Assembly: GCF_040801785.1 (NCBI RefSeq)
Contig: NZ_CP161805.1
Location: forward strand, 1,302,001 to 1,366,000
Direction: 5' to 3'
From: Sulfitobacter sp. LCG007
Lineage (GTDB): Bacteria; Pseudomonadota; Alphaproteobacteria; Rhodobacterales; Rhodobacteraceae
Length of the DNA stretch: 64,000 nucleotides
Under the pieces are notes generated by a model. The model ran no database searches, was not told the DNA's origin, and worked only from the letters and a program-made list of their open reading frames with translations. The position numbers and the translations under genes were made by a program. This document shows positions 9,281 through 18,741 of the stretch, piece by piece (positions within the stretch are counted from its first letter, which is position 1; every line of letters begins with the position of its first letter).

Positions 9281-11320
9281 ATGCGCGCTCTCGACCGGAT
9301 CGAAGCCAGCCTTCTGCGCCAGCGCGGCTTCCTTGTAGAATGGGTGCCCGTCTGCCTCGCCATCGGTATCGGATGGTTCTTCCTGCTGCGTTTCGAACCT
9401 TCTCTTCCGCTCCTCGCCGCAATCGCGGTTGCGGCGCTTGCCCTGGTGGCGGCCTCCCGTGTGCTGGGCGAGGCCGCTGGGCCCCTGGCACTGGGCCTGG
9501 CCCTCGTCGCCGCGGGGTTTGTCTGCGCGGGGCTGCGCACGCAGCAGGTCGCCGGACCGGTGCTGGATTTCCGATACTATGGCCCGGTCGAGGGCAGGCT
9601 GGTCGAGATCGACCGTTCCGGGTCGGATGCCCTGCGCCTGACGCTGGACGAGGTGCGGCTTTCGGACGTCGCGCCCATGCGCACGCCGGCGCGGGTGCGT
9701 ATCTCGCTTCACGGCGAGCGCAAGATGGATGTGGCCATCGAACCCGGGTTGCGCGTCATGACGACGGCGCATCTGTCGCCGCCGGGGGGGCCTGTCGAAC
9801 CCGGCGGCTTCGATTTCCAGCGCCATGCCTGGTTCGAGCGGCTGGGCGCGGTCGGTTATTCCAAGGTGCCGCTGCTGGCCATCGCGCCGGCTGCCGAGGG
9901 ACGTGCGGGTCTTGCCGTCTTCCGTCTGCGCATGGTGGCCACCGAGCACATCCTGTCGGTGCTTCCCGGCGATGTGGGCGGCTTCGCAGCCGCCGTGACG
10001 ACGGGCGATCGCAGCAGCATGTCGCTGGGTTCGGTCGACGCTCTCAGGGCCAGCAATCTCGCGCATCTCCTTGCGATATCCGGGCTGCACATGGGGCTGC
10101 TGAGCGGATTCGTCTTCGGACTTCTGCGGCTGGTCATGGCCGCCGTGCCCCACGTCGGCCTGCATTGGCCGACCCGCAAGATCGCCGCGGGGGGCGCGCT
10201 GGTTGCCGCGACCGGCTATCTTGCGCTCTCCGGGGCCAGCGTCGCGACCGAGCGTGCCTATATCATGGCGGCCGTCGCACTGGTCGCGGTCATGCTGAAC
10301 CGGCGCGCGATCAGCCTGCGTTCGGTCGCGATTGCGGCAACGATCGTGCTGCTTCTGCGCCCAGAGGCGCTGACGGGGCCGGGCTTCCAGATGTCCTTTG
10401 CCGCCACCACGGCACTTGTCGCGGTCTTCGGCTGGATGCGCGAGAGCCGGGTGCCGTTGGGGCCGGGCTGGCTGAAGCCGATCCTCGCCACGGTGATATC
10501 GTCCGCCGTCGCGGGCTTTGCCACGGCCCCCATCGGTGCCGCGCATTTCAACGCCATCGCGCACTACGGGCTGATTGCCAACCTTGTCTCGGTGCCGGTC
10601 ATGGGTGTCGTCGTGATCCCGGCTGCGGTGCTCGGTCTGCTGCTCTGGCCCTTCGGGCTCGACTGGATCGGACTCGAGATCATGGGTCTCGGCCTGCGCT
10701 GGATCATCTTCGTCGCCCATGAGGTCGCCGGGCTCGAGGGGGCGCGCGGCTACGTGCCCGGACCGGGAAATGCCGTCCTTCCGCTGCTGGCGCTTGGGTT
10801 CCTCACGCTTGTCCTCTGGCAGGGGCGCCTGCGACTGGCGGGACTGGTCCCGATGCTGGCCGCCGGCATGCTCTGGGCATCCGTCGAGCGCCCGCTCGTG
10901 CTGATCGCCGAGGACGGCGCGCTGGTCGGTGTGATGACCGAGCAGGGCCGCGCGCTGAGCAAGTCGCGGGGGGCGGGCTTCGTCGCGCAGAACTGGCTCG
11001 AGAACGACGGCGACGGAGCGGGTCAGGAGGCCGCGGCCGGGCGCTGGCCGTCACAGCCGTCGAGTCCGGCGACGTTCGGAACATTGCGCGTGGTCCACAT
11101 ATCGGGCAAGCGCGCGCGCGAGGCTTTTGTCGGTTGCAAAAGCGACGAGATCCTCGTGGCCAATGTCCCTCTGGACGGCCTGCCCGGCAGCTGCAAGATC
11201 CTCGATCCGGAAGCGCTGCGCAAGAAGGGTTCTGTCGCCATCTCGCTGAGGGACGGGCAGCCGGTCATTACCACTGCCCGGGACGTCACTGGCAGGCGGA
11301 TCTGGAGCGGCACAGATTGA
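9281..11320 (+). CDS. comEC: ComEC/Rec2 family DNA-uptake channel protein
   Basis: 679 residues from the ATG at 9281 (a GTG at 9242 is a less likely start). It has many transmembrane helices, an N-terminal DUF4131-like region, and the ComEC core with LLAISGLHMGLLSGF. ComEC forms the inner-membrane channel for single-stranded DNA in transformation, and in Rhodobacteraceae it also serves gene-transfer-agent recipients. The C-terminal part after about residue 540 is short and has no metallo-beta-lactamase metal motif, as is usual for alphaproteobacterial ComEC. Convergent with lexA. Confidence 0.9.
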   Translation: MRALDRIEASLLRQRGFLVEWVPVCLAIGIGWFFLLRFEPSLPLLAAIAVAALALVAASRVLGEAAGPLALGLALVAAGFVCAGLRTQQVAGPVLDFRYYGPVEGRLVEIDRSGSDALRLTLDEVRLSDVAPMRTPARVRISLHGERKMDVAIEPGLRVMTTAHLSPPGGPVEPGGFDFQRHAWFERLGAVGYSKVPLLAIAPAAEGRAGLAVFRLRMVATEHILSVLPGDVGGFAAAVTTGDRSSMSLGSVDALRASNLAHLLAISGLHMGLLSGFVFGLLRLVMAAVPHVGLHWPTRKIAAGGALVAATGYLALSGASVATERAYIMAAVALVAVMLNRRAISLRSVAIAATIVLLLRPEALTGPGFQMSFAATTALVAVFGWMRESRVPLGPGWLKPILATVISSAVAGFATAPIGAAHFNAIAHYGLIANLVSVPVMGVVVIPAAVLGLLLWPFGLDWIGLEIMGLGLRWIIFVAHEVAGLEGARGYVPGPGNAVLPLLALGFLTLVLWQGRLRLAGLVPMLAAGMLWASVERPLVLIAEDGALVGVMTEQGRALSKSRGAGFVAQNWLENDGDGAGQEAAAGRWPSQPSSPATFGTLRVVHISGKRAREAFVGCKSDEILVANVPLDGLPGSCKILDPEALRKKGSVAISLRDGQPVITTARDVTGRRIWSGTD

Positions 11321-11353
11321 TCGAAGTCCCGGACGCGTCCGCCCGCGCCGCGT

Positions 11354-12052
11354 TCAGTAGCTGCGGATCAGGCCCACCAGCTTGCCCTGAACCTTGACCA
11401 GATCCTGCGGCAGGATGCGCGTCTCGTAGGCCGGATTGGCCGCTTCGAGGGCGATGGAATTGCCGCGCCTCATGAAGCGTTTGAGCGTCGCCTCGTGGTC
11501 CTCGATCAGGGCGACGACGATGTCGCCGTTGTCTGCCGATTGCGTCTCGCGGATGACCACGACGTCGCCGTCGTTGATGCCTGCGCCGATCATCGAGTCG
11601 CCGCGCACCTCGAGTGCATAGTGATTGCCCGACCCGGAGAGCATCGCTTGCGGGACCGTGACCGAATTGCTGTTCTGGTTGAGCGCCTCGATCGGAACAC
11701 CGGCGGCGATGCGCCCGACCAGCGGCAGATCCATGGCGCCCGAGCTTGAAACTTCCCGCGCCCGCGACGGTGGCGCATTGTCCGGCCTGTCGCCGTCGAT
11801 CACGCGCGGATTGAAACCCGGGGGCATCCCGCCCATGCTGTCGGGCAGCTTGACGATCTCAAGCGCCCGGGCCCGGTGTGCGAGGCGGCGGATGAAGCCG
11901 CGCTCCTCAAGCGCCGTGATCAGCCGATGGATCCCCGACTTCGAACGCAGGTCGAGCGCTTCCTTCATCTCGTCGAAACTTGGCGGAACCCCGTCGCGCT
12001 GGACACGCTTGTGAATGAACTCGAGCAAATCCAGTTGCTTCTTGGTCAGCAT
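11354..12052 (-). CDS. lexA: LexA repressor
   Basis: 232 residues. An N-terminal winged helix (1-65) is followed by a linker and the S24 autoprotease domain: cleavage site Ala117-Gly118 in RIAAGVP, Ser153 in RGDSMIGAG and Lys191 in ATLKRFM. RecA-stimulated self-cleavage releases the SOS genes. It is the last gene of the trpG-to-lexA run, but 78 bases separate it from moeA, and an SOS box lies there, so it has its own autoregulated promoter. Confidence 0.97.
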   Translation of the reverse strand: MLTKKQLDLLEFIHKRVQRDGVPPSFDEMKEALDLRSKSGIHRLITALEERGFIRRLAHRARALEIVKLPDSMGGMPPGFNPRVIDGDRPDNAPPSRAREVSSSGAMDLPLVGRIAAGVPIEALNQNSNSVTVPQAMLSGSGNHYALEVRGDSMIGAGINDGDVVVIRETQSADNGDIVVALIEDHEATLKRFMRRGNSIALEAANPAYETRILPQDLVKVQGKLVGLIRSY

Positions 12053-12082
12053 CTGTCGGCCTCTGATCGTTATTTTTCGTTT

Positions 12083-12097
12083 GTTCTACGCATGTTC
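12083..12097 (-). promoter_or_regulatory. LexA (SOS) box of lexA
   Basis: GTTCTACGCATGTTC, an exact GTTC-N7-GTTC direct repeat, starts 31 bases upstream of the lexA start. This is the operator form known for alphaproteobacterial LexA, and its position fits autorepression. Confidence 0.88.
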
Positions 12098-12130
12098 CCC
12101 TTTTGTGTCAACAGGTGACGGGGGTTGCAA

Positions 12131-13303
12131 TCAGAGCGCGATATAGGGCAGGTGCTCTCCCGTCGCCCGCTCCGGATCGCCCTTCCGCCGGATGACAAGC
12201 GCGTTGGCCTCGGCCAGCACTGTCAGCAGCGAGCTGTCCTGGCGGTCGAACACCCTCAGCGCGCCATCCTCGAGACGCGCGCGCATGTAATGCTCGCGCG
12301 GGCCGTTGGCGGCAAGCGGCGCAGCAAGCGGCGCGGATTCGCGGGGGGCGGGGGCCTGGCCGAGGCCTTGCATGGCGCGGATCATCGGGCTGAGGAAAAC
12401 AGTTCCGCAGACCATTGCCGAGACCGGGTTGCCCGGCAGTCCAAGGAGGGCCATTTCGCCCAGCCGACCGGCCATGAGGGGTTTTCCGGGGCGCATGGCG
12501 ACCTTGTAGAAGGCCTGTTCCATGCCGAGGCCGCCCGCGACCGCACCCACAAGGTCATGGTCTCCGACAGAGGCGCCGCCGATCGTGACCAGCAGGTCGG
12601 CGCCGCGCGCAAGCTCGAAGGCGGCAGAGAGGGACGGGGCGTTGTCGCGCGCCACCGGGAGCAGACGGGCCTCGGCGCCAAGCGCCTCGATCATCGCGGC
12701 GAGGCCGAAGCTGTTCGAGGCGATGATCTGGTCGGCGCCGGGATCCTCGCCGGGCAGGACGAGTTCGTCGCCGGTGGCGAGCAGCGCGATGCGCGGGCGG
12801 CGCGTCACCGGGACCTGCGCGATGTTCATGGACGCAAGCAGCGCCACGTCGGAAGGCGTCAGCCGGCGCGGCGCGGAGAGGATGGCACCTTTGCGGAAAT
12901 CTCCACCCTCCGGCCTGATGTTCGGGTTCCCGTCGGGCTTGCCGGTCAGCACGACCCGGTCTCCGTCGCGCGTGACATCTTCCTGGATCACGACGAAATC
13001 CGCCCCCTCGGGGACAGGCGCGCCGGTGAATATGCGAACGGCGTGCCCGGCCGGGACGGTTCCACCGTGGCGGTGTCCGGCGGCGGCCTCGCCGATGACG
13101 CGGAAGGATGCGCCGGGTTCGAGCTCGGCTGCCCGCAGCGCGTAGCCGTCCATCGAGGAGGCTGCAAAGGGCGGCTGGCTCCGCCGGGCGGCCACGGGAC
13201 GGGCGAGCACGCGGCCCGCGGCGGCGCGCAGCGGTACCTCCTCGGCCTCGAGCGGTGCAACGAGGCGGAACAGGGCCGTCAAAGCCTCTTCGACCGAAAT
13301 CAT
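12131..13303 (-). CDS. moeA: Molybdopterin molybdotransferase
   Basis: 390 residues. It inserts molybdate into adenylylated molybdopterin. The MoeA/gephyrin layout is complete: SSMDGYALRA near the N-terminus, AGHAVRIFTGAPVPEGADFVV (read in two parts), the MoCF-like core with GDELV and TIGGASVGDHDLV, and PGKPLMAG with LGLPGNPVSAMV. It follows moaC on the same strand after 121 bases that hold two strong palindromes. Confidence 0.96.
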   Translation of the reverse strand: MISVEEALTALFRLVAPLEAEEVPLRAAAGRVLARPVAARRSQPPFAASSMDGYALRAAELEPGASFRVIGEAAAGHRHGGTVPAGHAVRIFTGAPVPEGADFVVIQEDVTRDGDRVVLTGKPDGNPNIRPEGGDFRKGAILSAPRRLTPSDVALLASMNIAQVPVTRRPRIALLATGDELVLPGEDPGADQIIASNSFGLAAMIEALGAEARLLPVARDNAPSLSAAFELARGADLLVTIGGASVGDHDLVGAVAGGLGMEQAFYKVAMRPGKPLMAGRLGEMALLGLPGNPVSAMVCGTVFLSPMIRAMQGLGQAPAPRESAPLAAPLAANGPREHYMRARLEDGALRVFDRQDSSLLTVLAEANALVIRRKGDPERATGEHLPYIAL

Positions 13304-13346
13304 TCCCGCCGCTCCCCCGTCGGGACCGAGGATTGCCGCTCGTGCA

Positions 13347-13389
13347 CGGAAAATTGCAATTTTCCGGCCCGTTTTCCGGATCGGAAAAC
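13347..13389. repeat. Pair of palindromes between moaC and moeA
   Basis: A perfect 20-bp palindrome CGGAAAATTGCAATTTTCCG (13347-13366) is followed 4 bases later by GTTTTCCG-GAT-CGGAAAAC (13371-13389). Both share the GGAAAA/TTTTCC arm. They could be terminators or a dispersed intergenic palindrome. A related hairpin occurs at 31852-31874. Confidence 0.85.
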
Positions 13390-13424
13390 GCCGCCGCCGC
13401 TCAATGGCACGCGCGAGTCAGCCG

Positions 13425-13907
13425 TCACGGCGCCTCGAAGCGGCCCGACTTTCCGCCGTCCTTCAGCCGCAGCCGCAAGCCCCCGATCTCCATGCCCTTG
13501 TCCACCGCCTTGGCCATGTCGTAGACGGTCAGCGCCGCGACCGAAGCCGCCGTCAGGGCTTCCATCTCGACCCCGGTCTGTCCCGTCGTCTTGACCGTCG
13601 CCTCGATCCTGAGCCCGGGCAGGTCGGAATCGGCCGTCACCTCCACCGACGCCTTCGAGATGGGCAGCGGGTGGCAGAGCGGGATCAGATCGGACGTCCG
13701 CTTGGCCGCCATGATCCCCGCGAGCCGCGCGACACCGGCGACATCTCCCTTCCTCGCACGCCCTTCGCTGATCAGGGCAAGCGTCTCGGGCTGCATCCTG
13801 ACATGGCAGACCGCGACGGCGATGCGGTCCGTGACCGGCTTGCCGCCGACATCGACCATATGGGCCGCGCCGCGGGCATCGAAATGGGTCAGCCGGTCCT
13901 CGCTCAT
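13425..13907 (-). CDS. moaC: Cyclic pyranopterin monophosphate synthase
   Basis: 160 residues. It forms cyclic pyranopterin monophosphate in molybdenum cofactor synthesis. [29 protein letters not shown] with the active-site His, [20 protein letters not shown] and the terminal GGKSGRF are MoaC signatures. It begins 2 bases after the trpC stop, so it belongs to the trp operon transcript. Confidence 0.97.
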   Translation of the reverse strand: MSEDRLTHFDARGAAHMVDVGGKPVTDRIAVAVCHVRMQPETLALISEGRARKGDVAGVARLAGIMAAKRTSDLIPLCHPLPISKASVEVTADSDLPGLRIEATVKTTGQTGVEMEALTAASVAALTVYDMAKAVDKGMEIGGLRLRLKDGGKSGRFEAP

Positions 13908-13909
13908 GG

Positions 13910-14722
13910 CTACATGCCGCCCGCGGTCACGGGGTTTGCGAGCAAATCGCGCGTGGCCTGCGCCACATCGCCCTGGCGCATCAGGCTTTCTCCGATCAGG
14001 AAGATGCGCGCGCCATATACGGCCATATCGGCCAGATCCTGCGGCGACGACAGTCCGGATTCCGTCACGACCAGCTTGTCCTCGGGCACCAGCTTGGCCA
14101 GTTTGCGCGTGGTATCGAGGCTGGTCTCGAAGGTATTGAGATTGCGGTTGTTGATCCCGACAAGCCGGCTTCCGAGCAGCGCCGCCCGCTCCATCTCGGC
14201 CGCGTCATGCACTTCGATCAGGGTATCCATGCCCCAGCGGGTCGCCGCTTCCTCGAGTTCGGCCGCCTGAGCGTCCGAGACCGCGGCCATGATGATCAGG
14301 ATGCAGTCAGCCCCGAGCGCGCGGGCCTCGGCGACCTGATAGGTGTCGAAAAAGAAATCCTTGCGCAACACCGGCAGATCGCAGGCCGCGCGCGCCTCGG
14401 TGAGGAAATGCTTCGCGCCCTGAAAGCTTGGTGTGTCGGTCAGCACGGACAGGCAGGTTGCGCCGCCATCGGCATAGGCGCGCGCGAGGGCCGCGGGGTC
14501 GAAATCGGCCCGGATGAGCCCCTTTGACGGACTGGCCTTCTTGATCTCGGCGATCAGCGCATAGCCCGAAATGGAGTTCTGGTGCAGGCTCTCGGCGAAC
14601 GGACGTGTCGGGGGGGCGGCCGCGGCATCGGCCTCGACTTCCGACAGCGGCCTGTTCGCCTTGTCCGAGGCCACTTCCTCGAGCTTGTAGGCCTTGATGC
14701 GGTCGAGAATTGTATCGCTCAT
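13910..14722 (-). CDS. trpC: Indole-3-glycerol phosphate synthase
   Basis: 270 residues from the ATG at 14722, with CCGGAGG upstream on its strand. It closes the indole ring in tryptophan synthesis. The TIM-barrel signatures [49 protein letters not shown] and ESGL are all present. It is the stand-alone TrpC with no TrpF fusion. The start overlaps the ung stop by 4 bases (ATGA). Confidence 0.97.
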   Translation of the reverse strand: MSDTILDRIKAYKLEEVASDKANRPLSEVEADAAAAPPTRPFAESLHQNSISGYALIAEIKKASPSKGLIRADFDPAALARAYADGGATCLSVLTDTPSFQGAKHFLTEARAACDLPVLRKDFFFDTYQVAEARALGADCILIIMAAVSDAQAAELEEAATRWGMDTLIEVHDAAEMERAALLGSRLVGINNRNLNTFETSLDTTRKLAKLVPEDKLVVTESGLSSPQDLADMAVYGARIFLIGESLMRQGDVAQATRDLLANPVTAGGM

Positions 14723-15390
14723 GGCGCCTCCGGGGATGTGGTCCAGTTTATGGCCTCCCGACCTTCTGCCTGCAACCACGCATTCACCCGCGAAAAGGGC
14801 CGCGAACCGAAAAACCCGCGTCTGGCAGAAAGCGGCGAGGGGTGCGCGGTCTCGATCTTGAGATTGCGTGCACCATCGACTCCGGCGGCGATGCGATGGG
14901 CGGACGCGCCCCAGAGCAGGTAGGCGCGGCGCCGGTCGGACAGGCGGTCGATCACCTCGGCCGTCAGGGTCTGCCAGCCGAGGCGCCGGTGCCCGCCGGG
15001 CTCGCCCGCGGGCACGGTCAGCACGGTATTGAGCAGCAGCACGCCCTGATCGGCCCAGAACCGCAGATCGGGGCCTTCGGGACTGGCGCCGATATCCTCG
15101 CGCATCTCGCGGAAGATGTTTGCCAGCGACCGGGGCAGGGGGCGCACATGGCTTTCGGCGGAAAACGCGAAACCATGGGCATGGCCCGGCGTCGGATAGG
15201 GATCCTGGCCCAGGATCAGCACATGGACGTCTTCGGGCTGCACCCGTTCGAGCGCCGCAAAGACCTGATGGCGTGGCGGAAGCGCTTCGCGCATGTCCGC
15301 ATCGAGCGCGTCCGCAAGGGCGGGCAGGTCGCGGGTGAAGAAGGGCAGATCGCGCCAGGCGCCCAGCCGGTTCAGGTCGAAGGCTGTCAC
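14719..15390 (-). CDS. ung: Uracil-DNA glycosylase (family 1)
   Basis: 223 residues from a GTG at 15390 that overlaps the trpD stop by 4 bases. It removes uracil from DNA. The water-activating motif reads [18 protein letters not shown], with Pro where E. coli has His, and the DNA-intercalation loop is [21 protein letters not shown] (two parts). LLLNTVLTV and LLWG are also conserved. It is inserted between trpD and trpC with coupled overlaps on both sides, so it is probably co-translated with them, an unusual partner for a trp operon. Confidence 0.95.
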   Translation of the reverse strand: MTAFDLNRLGAWRDLPFFTRDLPALADALDADMREALPPRHQVFAALERVQPEDVHVLILGQDPYPTPGHAHGFAFSAESHVRPLPRSLANIFREMREDIGASPEGPDLRFWADQGVLLLNTVLTVPAGEPGGHRRLGWQTLTAEVIDRLSDRRRAYLLWGASAHRIAAGVDGARNLKIETAHPSPLSARRGFFGSRPFSRVNAWLQAEGREAINWTTSPEAP

Positions 15391-16406
15391 TGTTGCTGCG
15401 TGATCCGTGCGAGTGCCGCGATCTTGTCTTTGGCCGCGCCGCTGTCGATGGCGCCGGCCGCCATCTCGGCCCCCTGCCTGAGGTCCTGCGCCGCGCCGGC
15501 CACGACCAGTGCCGCGGCTGCGTTCAGCAGCACCGCGTCGCGATAGGCCGAAGGTGCGCCCTCGAGCAGGGCGCGGAAGGCCTTGCCGTTCTCCTCGGGG
15601 GTTCCGCCGAGGATGGCCTCGAAGGGATGCACCGGCAGGCCGGCGTCTTCGGGGTGGACTTCGCAATCCGTGACGGTGCCGTCGGGATGGAGTTCGGACA
15701 CCCAGCTCACGCCGCTGATCGTTAACTCGTCCGTGCCGTCCGACCCATGCACCAGCCAGGCCCGCTCGGAACCGAGCCGCGACAGCGTTTCGGCCATCGG
15801 GCGGATCAGATCGCGCGAGAAGGCTCCGGTGAGCTGCCGCCGGACTGCGGCGGGATTGGTGAGCGGACCGAGGATGTTGAAGATCGTGCGTGTCCCGAGT
15901 TCGGAACGGGTCGGCATCACATGGGCGATCGCGGGATGGTGCATCGGGGCCATCATGAACCCGATCCCCGCCTCGGCCAGCGCCCTTTCGACGACCCTGG
16001 GTCCGACCATGACGTTGATGCCCATCTGCACCAGCGCGTCCGCCGCTCCGGACTTCGAGCTGAGATTGCGGTTGCCGTGCTTCGCCACGACGACGCCCGC
16101 CCCGGCGGTGACGAAGGCCGTCGCGGTCGAGATGTTGAGCGTGCCCTTGCCGTCCCCTCCGGTCCCCACGATGTCGATGGCCCCTTCGGGCGCCTTCACC
16201 GCATGGCATTTCGAGCGCATGACCTTTGCCGCGGCGGCATATTCATCGACCGTCTCGCCGCGCGTGCGCAGGGCCATCAGCAGCCCGCCCATCTGGCTCG
16301 GCGTGGCCTCGCCCTCGAAGAGCGCCTGGAATGCGGCCTCGGCCTGGTCGCGGGTCAGCGGCCCGCGCGCGGCGGCGTCGATCAGCGGTTTCATCGCATC
16401 GCTCAC
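15387..16406 (-). CDS. trpD: Anthranilate phosphoribosyltransferase
   Basis: 339 residues from a GTG at 16406, whose GTGA overlaps the trpG stop; an ATG 4 codons later is an alternative. It transfers phosphoribose to anthranilate. [21 protein letters not shown] (read in two parts), [40 protein letters not shown] (two parts), LGPLTNPA and HGSDGTDEL are the family motifs. Confidence 0.97.
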   Translation of the reverse strand: MSDAMKPLIDAAARGPLTRDQAEAAFQALFEGEATPSQMGGLLMALRTRGETVDEYAAAAKVMRSKCHAVKAPEGAIDIVGTGGDGKGTLNISTATAFVTAGAGVVVAKHGNRNLSSKSGAADALVQMGINVMVGPRVVERALAEAGIGFMMAPMHHPAIAHVMPTRSELGTRTIFNILGPLTNPAAVRRQLTGAFSRDLIRPMAETLSRLGSERAWLVHGSDGTDELTISGVSWVSELHPDGTVTDCEVHPEDAGLPVHPFEAILGGTPEENGKAFRALLEGAPSAYRDAVLLNAAAALVVAGAAQDLRQGAEMAAGAIDSGAAKDKIAALARITQQQ

Positions 16407-16984
16407 GCCGGCACCTTCAGTTCCGACAGGAAGTTCCTCAGCATCGCATGCCCATGTTCGGAGCGGATCGATTCCGGATGGAACTGGACACCGTGGATCG
16501 GCAGCTCGCGATGGCTCAGGCCCATGATCGTTCCGTCCCCGAGCGCGGCGGTGACCTCGAGACAGCCGGGCAGGCTCGCGCGTTCGACGACGAGCGAGTG
16601 GTAGCGTGTCGCGGCGAAGGGAGAGGGCAGGCCGGCGAAGACACCCTTGCCGCCATGCTCGATCTGACCGACCTTCCCGTGGACGATTTCGTGGCAACGC
16701 ACGACCTTGCCGCCGAAGGCCTGCCCGATCGTCTGGTGTCCGAGACAGACACCCATAAGCGGCGTGCGGGTCTCGGCGGCGGCGGCCGTGAGGGCGAGGC
16801 AGATTCCGGCCTGGTCGGGATCGCAGGGGCCGGGCGACAGCAGGATGCCCGCCGGACGCATGGCCATCGCCTCCTGGACGTCGAGCGCGTCATTGCGGCG
16901 CACCTCTACATCCGCGCCAAGTTCGCCCAGATAATGCAGGAGGTTGTAGGTGAAACTGTCGTAATTGTCGATCAGCAGCAACAT
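16403..16984 (-). CDS. trpG: Anthranilate synthase, glutamine amidotransferase subunit
   Basis: 193 residues from the ATG at 16984. It supplies ammonia to TrpE. The class I amidotransferase triad is visible: Cys80 in [13 protein letters not shown] and His/Glu in [24 protein letters not shown] is the standard start. It is the first gene of the minus-strand run trpG-trpD-ung-trpC-moaC-moeA, while its partner trpE lies about 1.8 kb away on the same strand beyond the yibQ-like gene. Confidence 0.97.
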   Translation of the reverse strand: MLLLIDNYDSFTYNLLHYLGELGADVEVRRNDALDVQEAMAMRPAGILLSPGPCDPDQAGICLALTAAAAETRTPLMGVCLGHQTIGQAFGGKVVRCHEIVHGKVGQIEHGGKGVFAGLPSPFAATRYHSLVVERASLPGCLEVTAALGDGTIMGLSHRELPIHGVQFHPESIRSEHGHAMLRNFLSELKVPA

Positions 16985-17050
16985 GTCCAAAACTTTGCAT
17001 TCGGGGCTGGAGGCAGGACCCACCGGCGGGATATAAGCTGCGCCATACTT

Positions 17051-17064
17051 GTTCAGGCTTGAAC
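17051..17064. promoter_or_regulatory. Inverted repeat between trpG and yibQ-like gene
   Basis: GTTCA-GGCT-TGAAC in the divergent intergenic region, close to a minus-strand CTTGAC. It is a candidate operator, but I cannot assign a regulator. Confidence 0.35.
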
Positions 17065-17147
17065 GGGGGCGTCAAGGGCAGCGGCGGCAGCGACGGCCGG
17101 GGGCGCGGCACCCGCGCCGGACGACAGCAACAGGGGAACGACGGTCA

Positions 17148-18686
17148 GTGGCGATGGGCTTTCTCAAGGGCGCGATCAACGGCGGCGTGCTGGGACTTGC
17201 GGTCGCGGCCGTTGCCTCGGTGATCGCCGAGGGGCCCCGTCCGCCCGAGGTCGACGAGCGGCTGCCGGACCGGGTGTCCCTCGATGCGGCGACGCCGCGG
17301 ACGCCCGCGGGGCCCGGCAGCGGTGCCGGACGCGACCGGGTTCCGGTGCAGGGCGACAGGGCTCCGAAGACGCCCGAGCCTGACGGGGAACAGATGGCCT
17401 CGCTGCGGACCATCGACATGCTGCCCTCGCAACCTCCCGTCACCGGCGCGGCCGATGCGCTGCCCCATGCCGATCCGGTCGCCATCGTCCCGCCCCTGCG
17501 CGCGCCGTCTCCGGAACGGCCCGTGACCTCGGTGCCGACCGGGACGACTGAGGGGATGCCGGCGGGGCCCGCTGCCGGCGAGGCTACGTTCGAAGCGCCC
17601 GTGGTGGTAGTTCCCGAAGTCGAGACGTGGACGCCGCAGGGACCCGGTGCCGCGAAAGAGACAGCACCGCCGGGGGCTGCGGTCCTGCCGACCGTGCCGG
17701 ACCGCGCGGCGGCGGAGGATTTCACCGCGCTTGTCCCCGCGCCGCAAGACGATCCGGGTCGGCCCGCCGCCACGCAGGCGATACCGTCCGCGCGCGCACC
17801 CATATCCGCCCCGGACGGACCACCCGACGGCCTTGACCGACCGGACGCGTCCGCCGGCAGGTCGCCGCGCGGCAACGGAGAAGCGAGTTTTGCCGGAACC
17901 CTCAAGGATCGGGCAAACGGCGTCCTGGTGAACCGCCTGCCGAATGTCGGCGACGACTCCGGTCCCCGATCGTCCGGCAACGAGAGCGCGGCGGACGGGT
18001 TGCTGCCCCTGCGCCAGTTTCGCGAGCCCTTCGACAATCCCGAGGCCAAACCGCTGATGTCCATCGTGCTGATGGATGACGGGACCGCCGCCACGGACGA
18101 CAGGATCGGTGTCGAGGCGCTCGGCAGCTTTCCCTATCCGGTAAGTTTTGCGGTCGACGCGACACTTCCCGACGCCGAGGCGCGGATGCGTGCATATCGC
18201 GAGCGCGGGTTCGAGGTCCTGGCCATGCTCGACCTGCCCGAGAACGCGACCGCGCGGGACGCCGAAGTCTCTGTGGCGGCGGCGCTCGCGACAGTGCCCG
18301 AGGCCGTGGCGCTGCTCGAAGGGCCCGGCGTCGGGTTTCAGTCCGACCGCGCGGCCTCGGATCAGGTGACGGCGATCCTGCGCGACAGCGGACAGGGTCT
18401 GGTCACGCAGAACCGGGGGCTGAACACCGCGCAGAAACTCGCGGTCAAGCAAGGGGTGCCCGCCGTATCGGTGTTCCGCGATTTCGACAGCGCCGGTCAG
18501 ACGCCGGTGGTGATCCGCCGCTTCCTCGATCAGGCCGCATTCCGCGCGGGGCAGGAGGGAGCCGTGGTCATGCTGGGCCGACTGCGCCCCGACACGATCT
18601 CGGCGCTTCTGCTCTGGGGCTTGCAGGACCGCGCGGAGAAGGTGGCGCTGGCCCCGATCTCCGCGGTTCTGGTGCCGCAGGACTGA
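17148..18686 (+). CDS. Divergent polysaccharide deacetylase (YibQ-like)
   Basis: 512 residues from a GTG at 17148 (ATG at 17154 possible). An N-terminal membrane anchor (MGFLKGAINGGVLGLAVAAV) is followed by about 280 residues of Pro/Ala/Asp-rich low-complexity sequence and, from about residue 300, a YibQ/DUF610-type domain: MSIVLMDDG, LPYPVSFAVD-like FPYPVSFAVDATLP, GFEVLAMLDLPENA and VQDRAEKVALAPISAVL-like end. YibQ relatives are periplasmic proteins of uncertain substrate. The gene sits between trpE and trpG in opposite orientation; a trpE-yibQ-trpGDC neighbourhood is, as I recall, known from Rhodobacter sphaeroides. Confidence 0.85.
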   Translation: MAMGFLKGAINGGVLGLAVAAVASVIAEGPRPPEVDERLPDRVSLDAATPRTPAGPGSGAGRDRVPVQGDRAPKTPEPDGEQMASLRTIDMLPSQPPVTGAADALPHADPVAIVPPLRAPSPERPVTSVPTGTTEGMPAGPAAGEATFEAPVVVVPEVETWTPQGPGAAKETAPPGAAVLPTVPDRAAAEDFTALVPAPQDDPGRPAATQAIPSARAPISAPDGPPDGLDRPDASAGRSPRGNGEASFAGTLKDRANGVLVNRLPNVGDDSGPRSSGNESAADGLLPLRQFREPFDNPEAKPLMSIVLMDDGTAATDDRIGVEALGSFPYPVSFAVDATLPDAEARMRAYRERGFEVLAMLDLPENATARDAEVSVAAALATVPEAVALLEGPGVGFQSDRAASDQVTAILRDSGQGLVTQNRGLNTAQKLAVKQGVPAVSVFRDFDSAGQTPVVIRRFLDQAAFRAGQEGAVVMLGRLRPDTISALLLWGLQDRAEKVALAPISAVLVPQD

Positions 18687-18692
18687 CAGCTT

Positions 18693-18720
18693 CCCGGCAA
18701 CCGGGCGCTTCGATGCCCGG
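18693..18720. terminator. Hairpins between convergent yibQ-like gene and trpE
   Basis: Two alternative GC-rich stems, CCCGG-CAA-CCGGG (18693-18705) and CCGGGC/GCCCGG (18701-18720), lie in the 55-base gap between two converging genes. A bidirectional terminator is likely, though no T tract is evident. Confidence 0.45.
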
Positions 18721-18741
18721 CAGCATAGAAGGGGTCGGCGA

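Noticed and set aside
14719-16209. A long minus-strand frame of almost 500 codons that joins an unrelated stretch to uracil-DNA glycosylase
   Set aside because: The upstream part is a shadow of trpD in another frame; the real ung starts at the GTG at 15390 overlapping the trpD stop.
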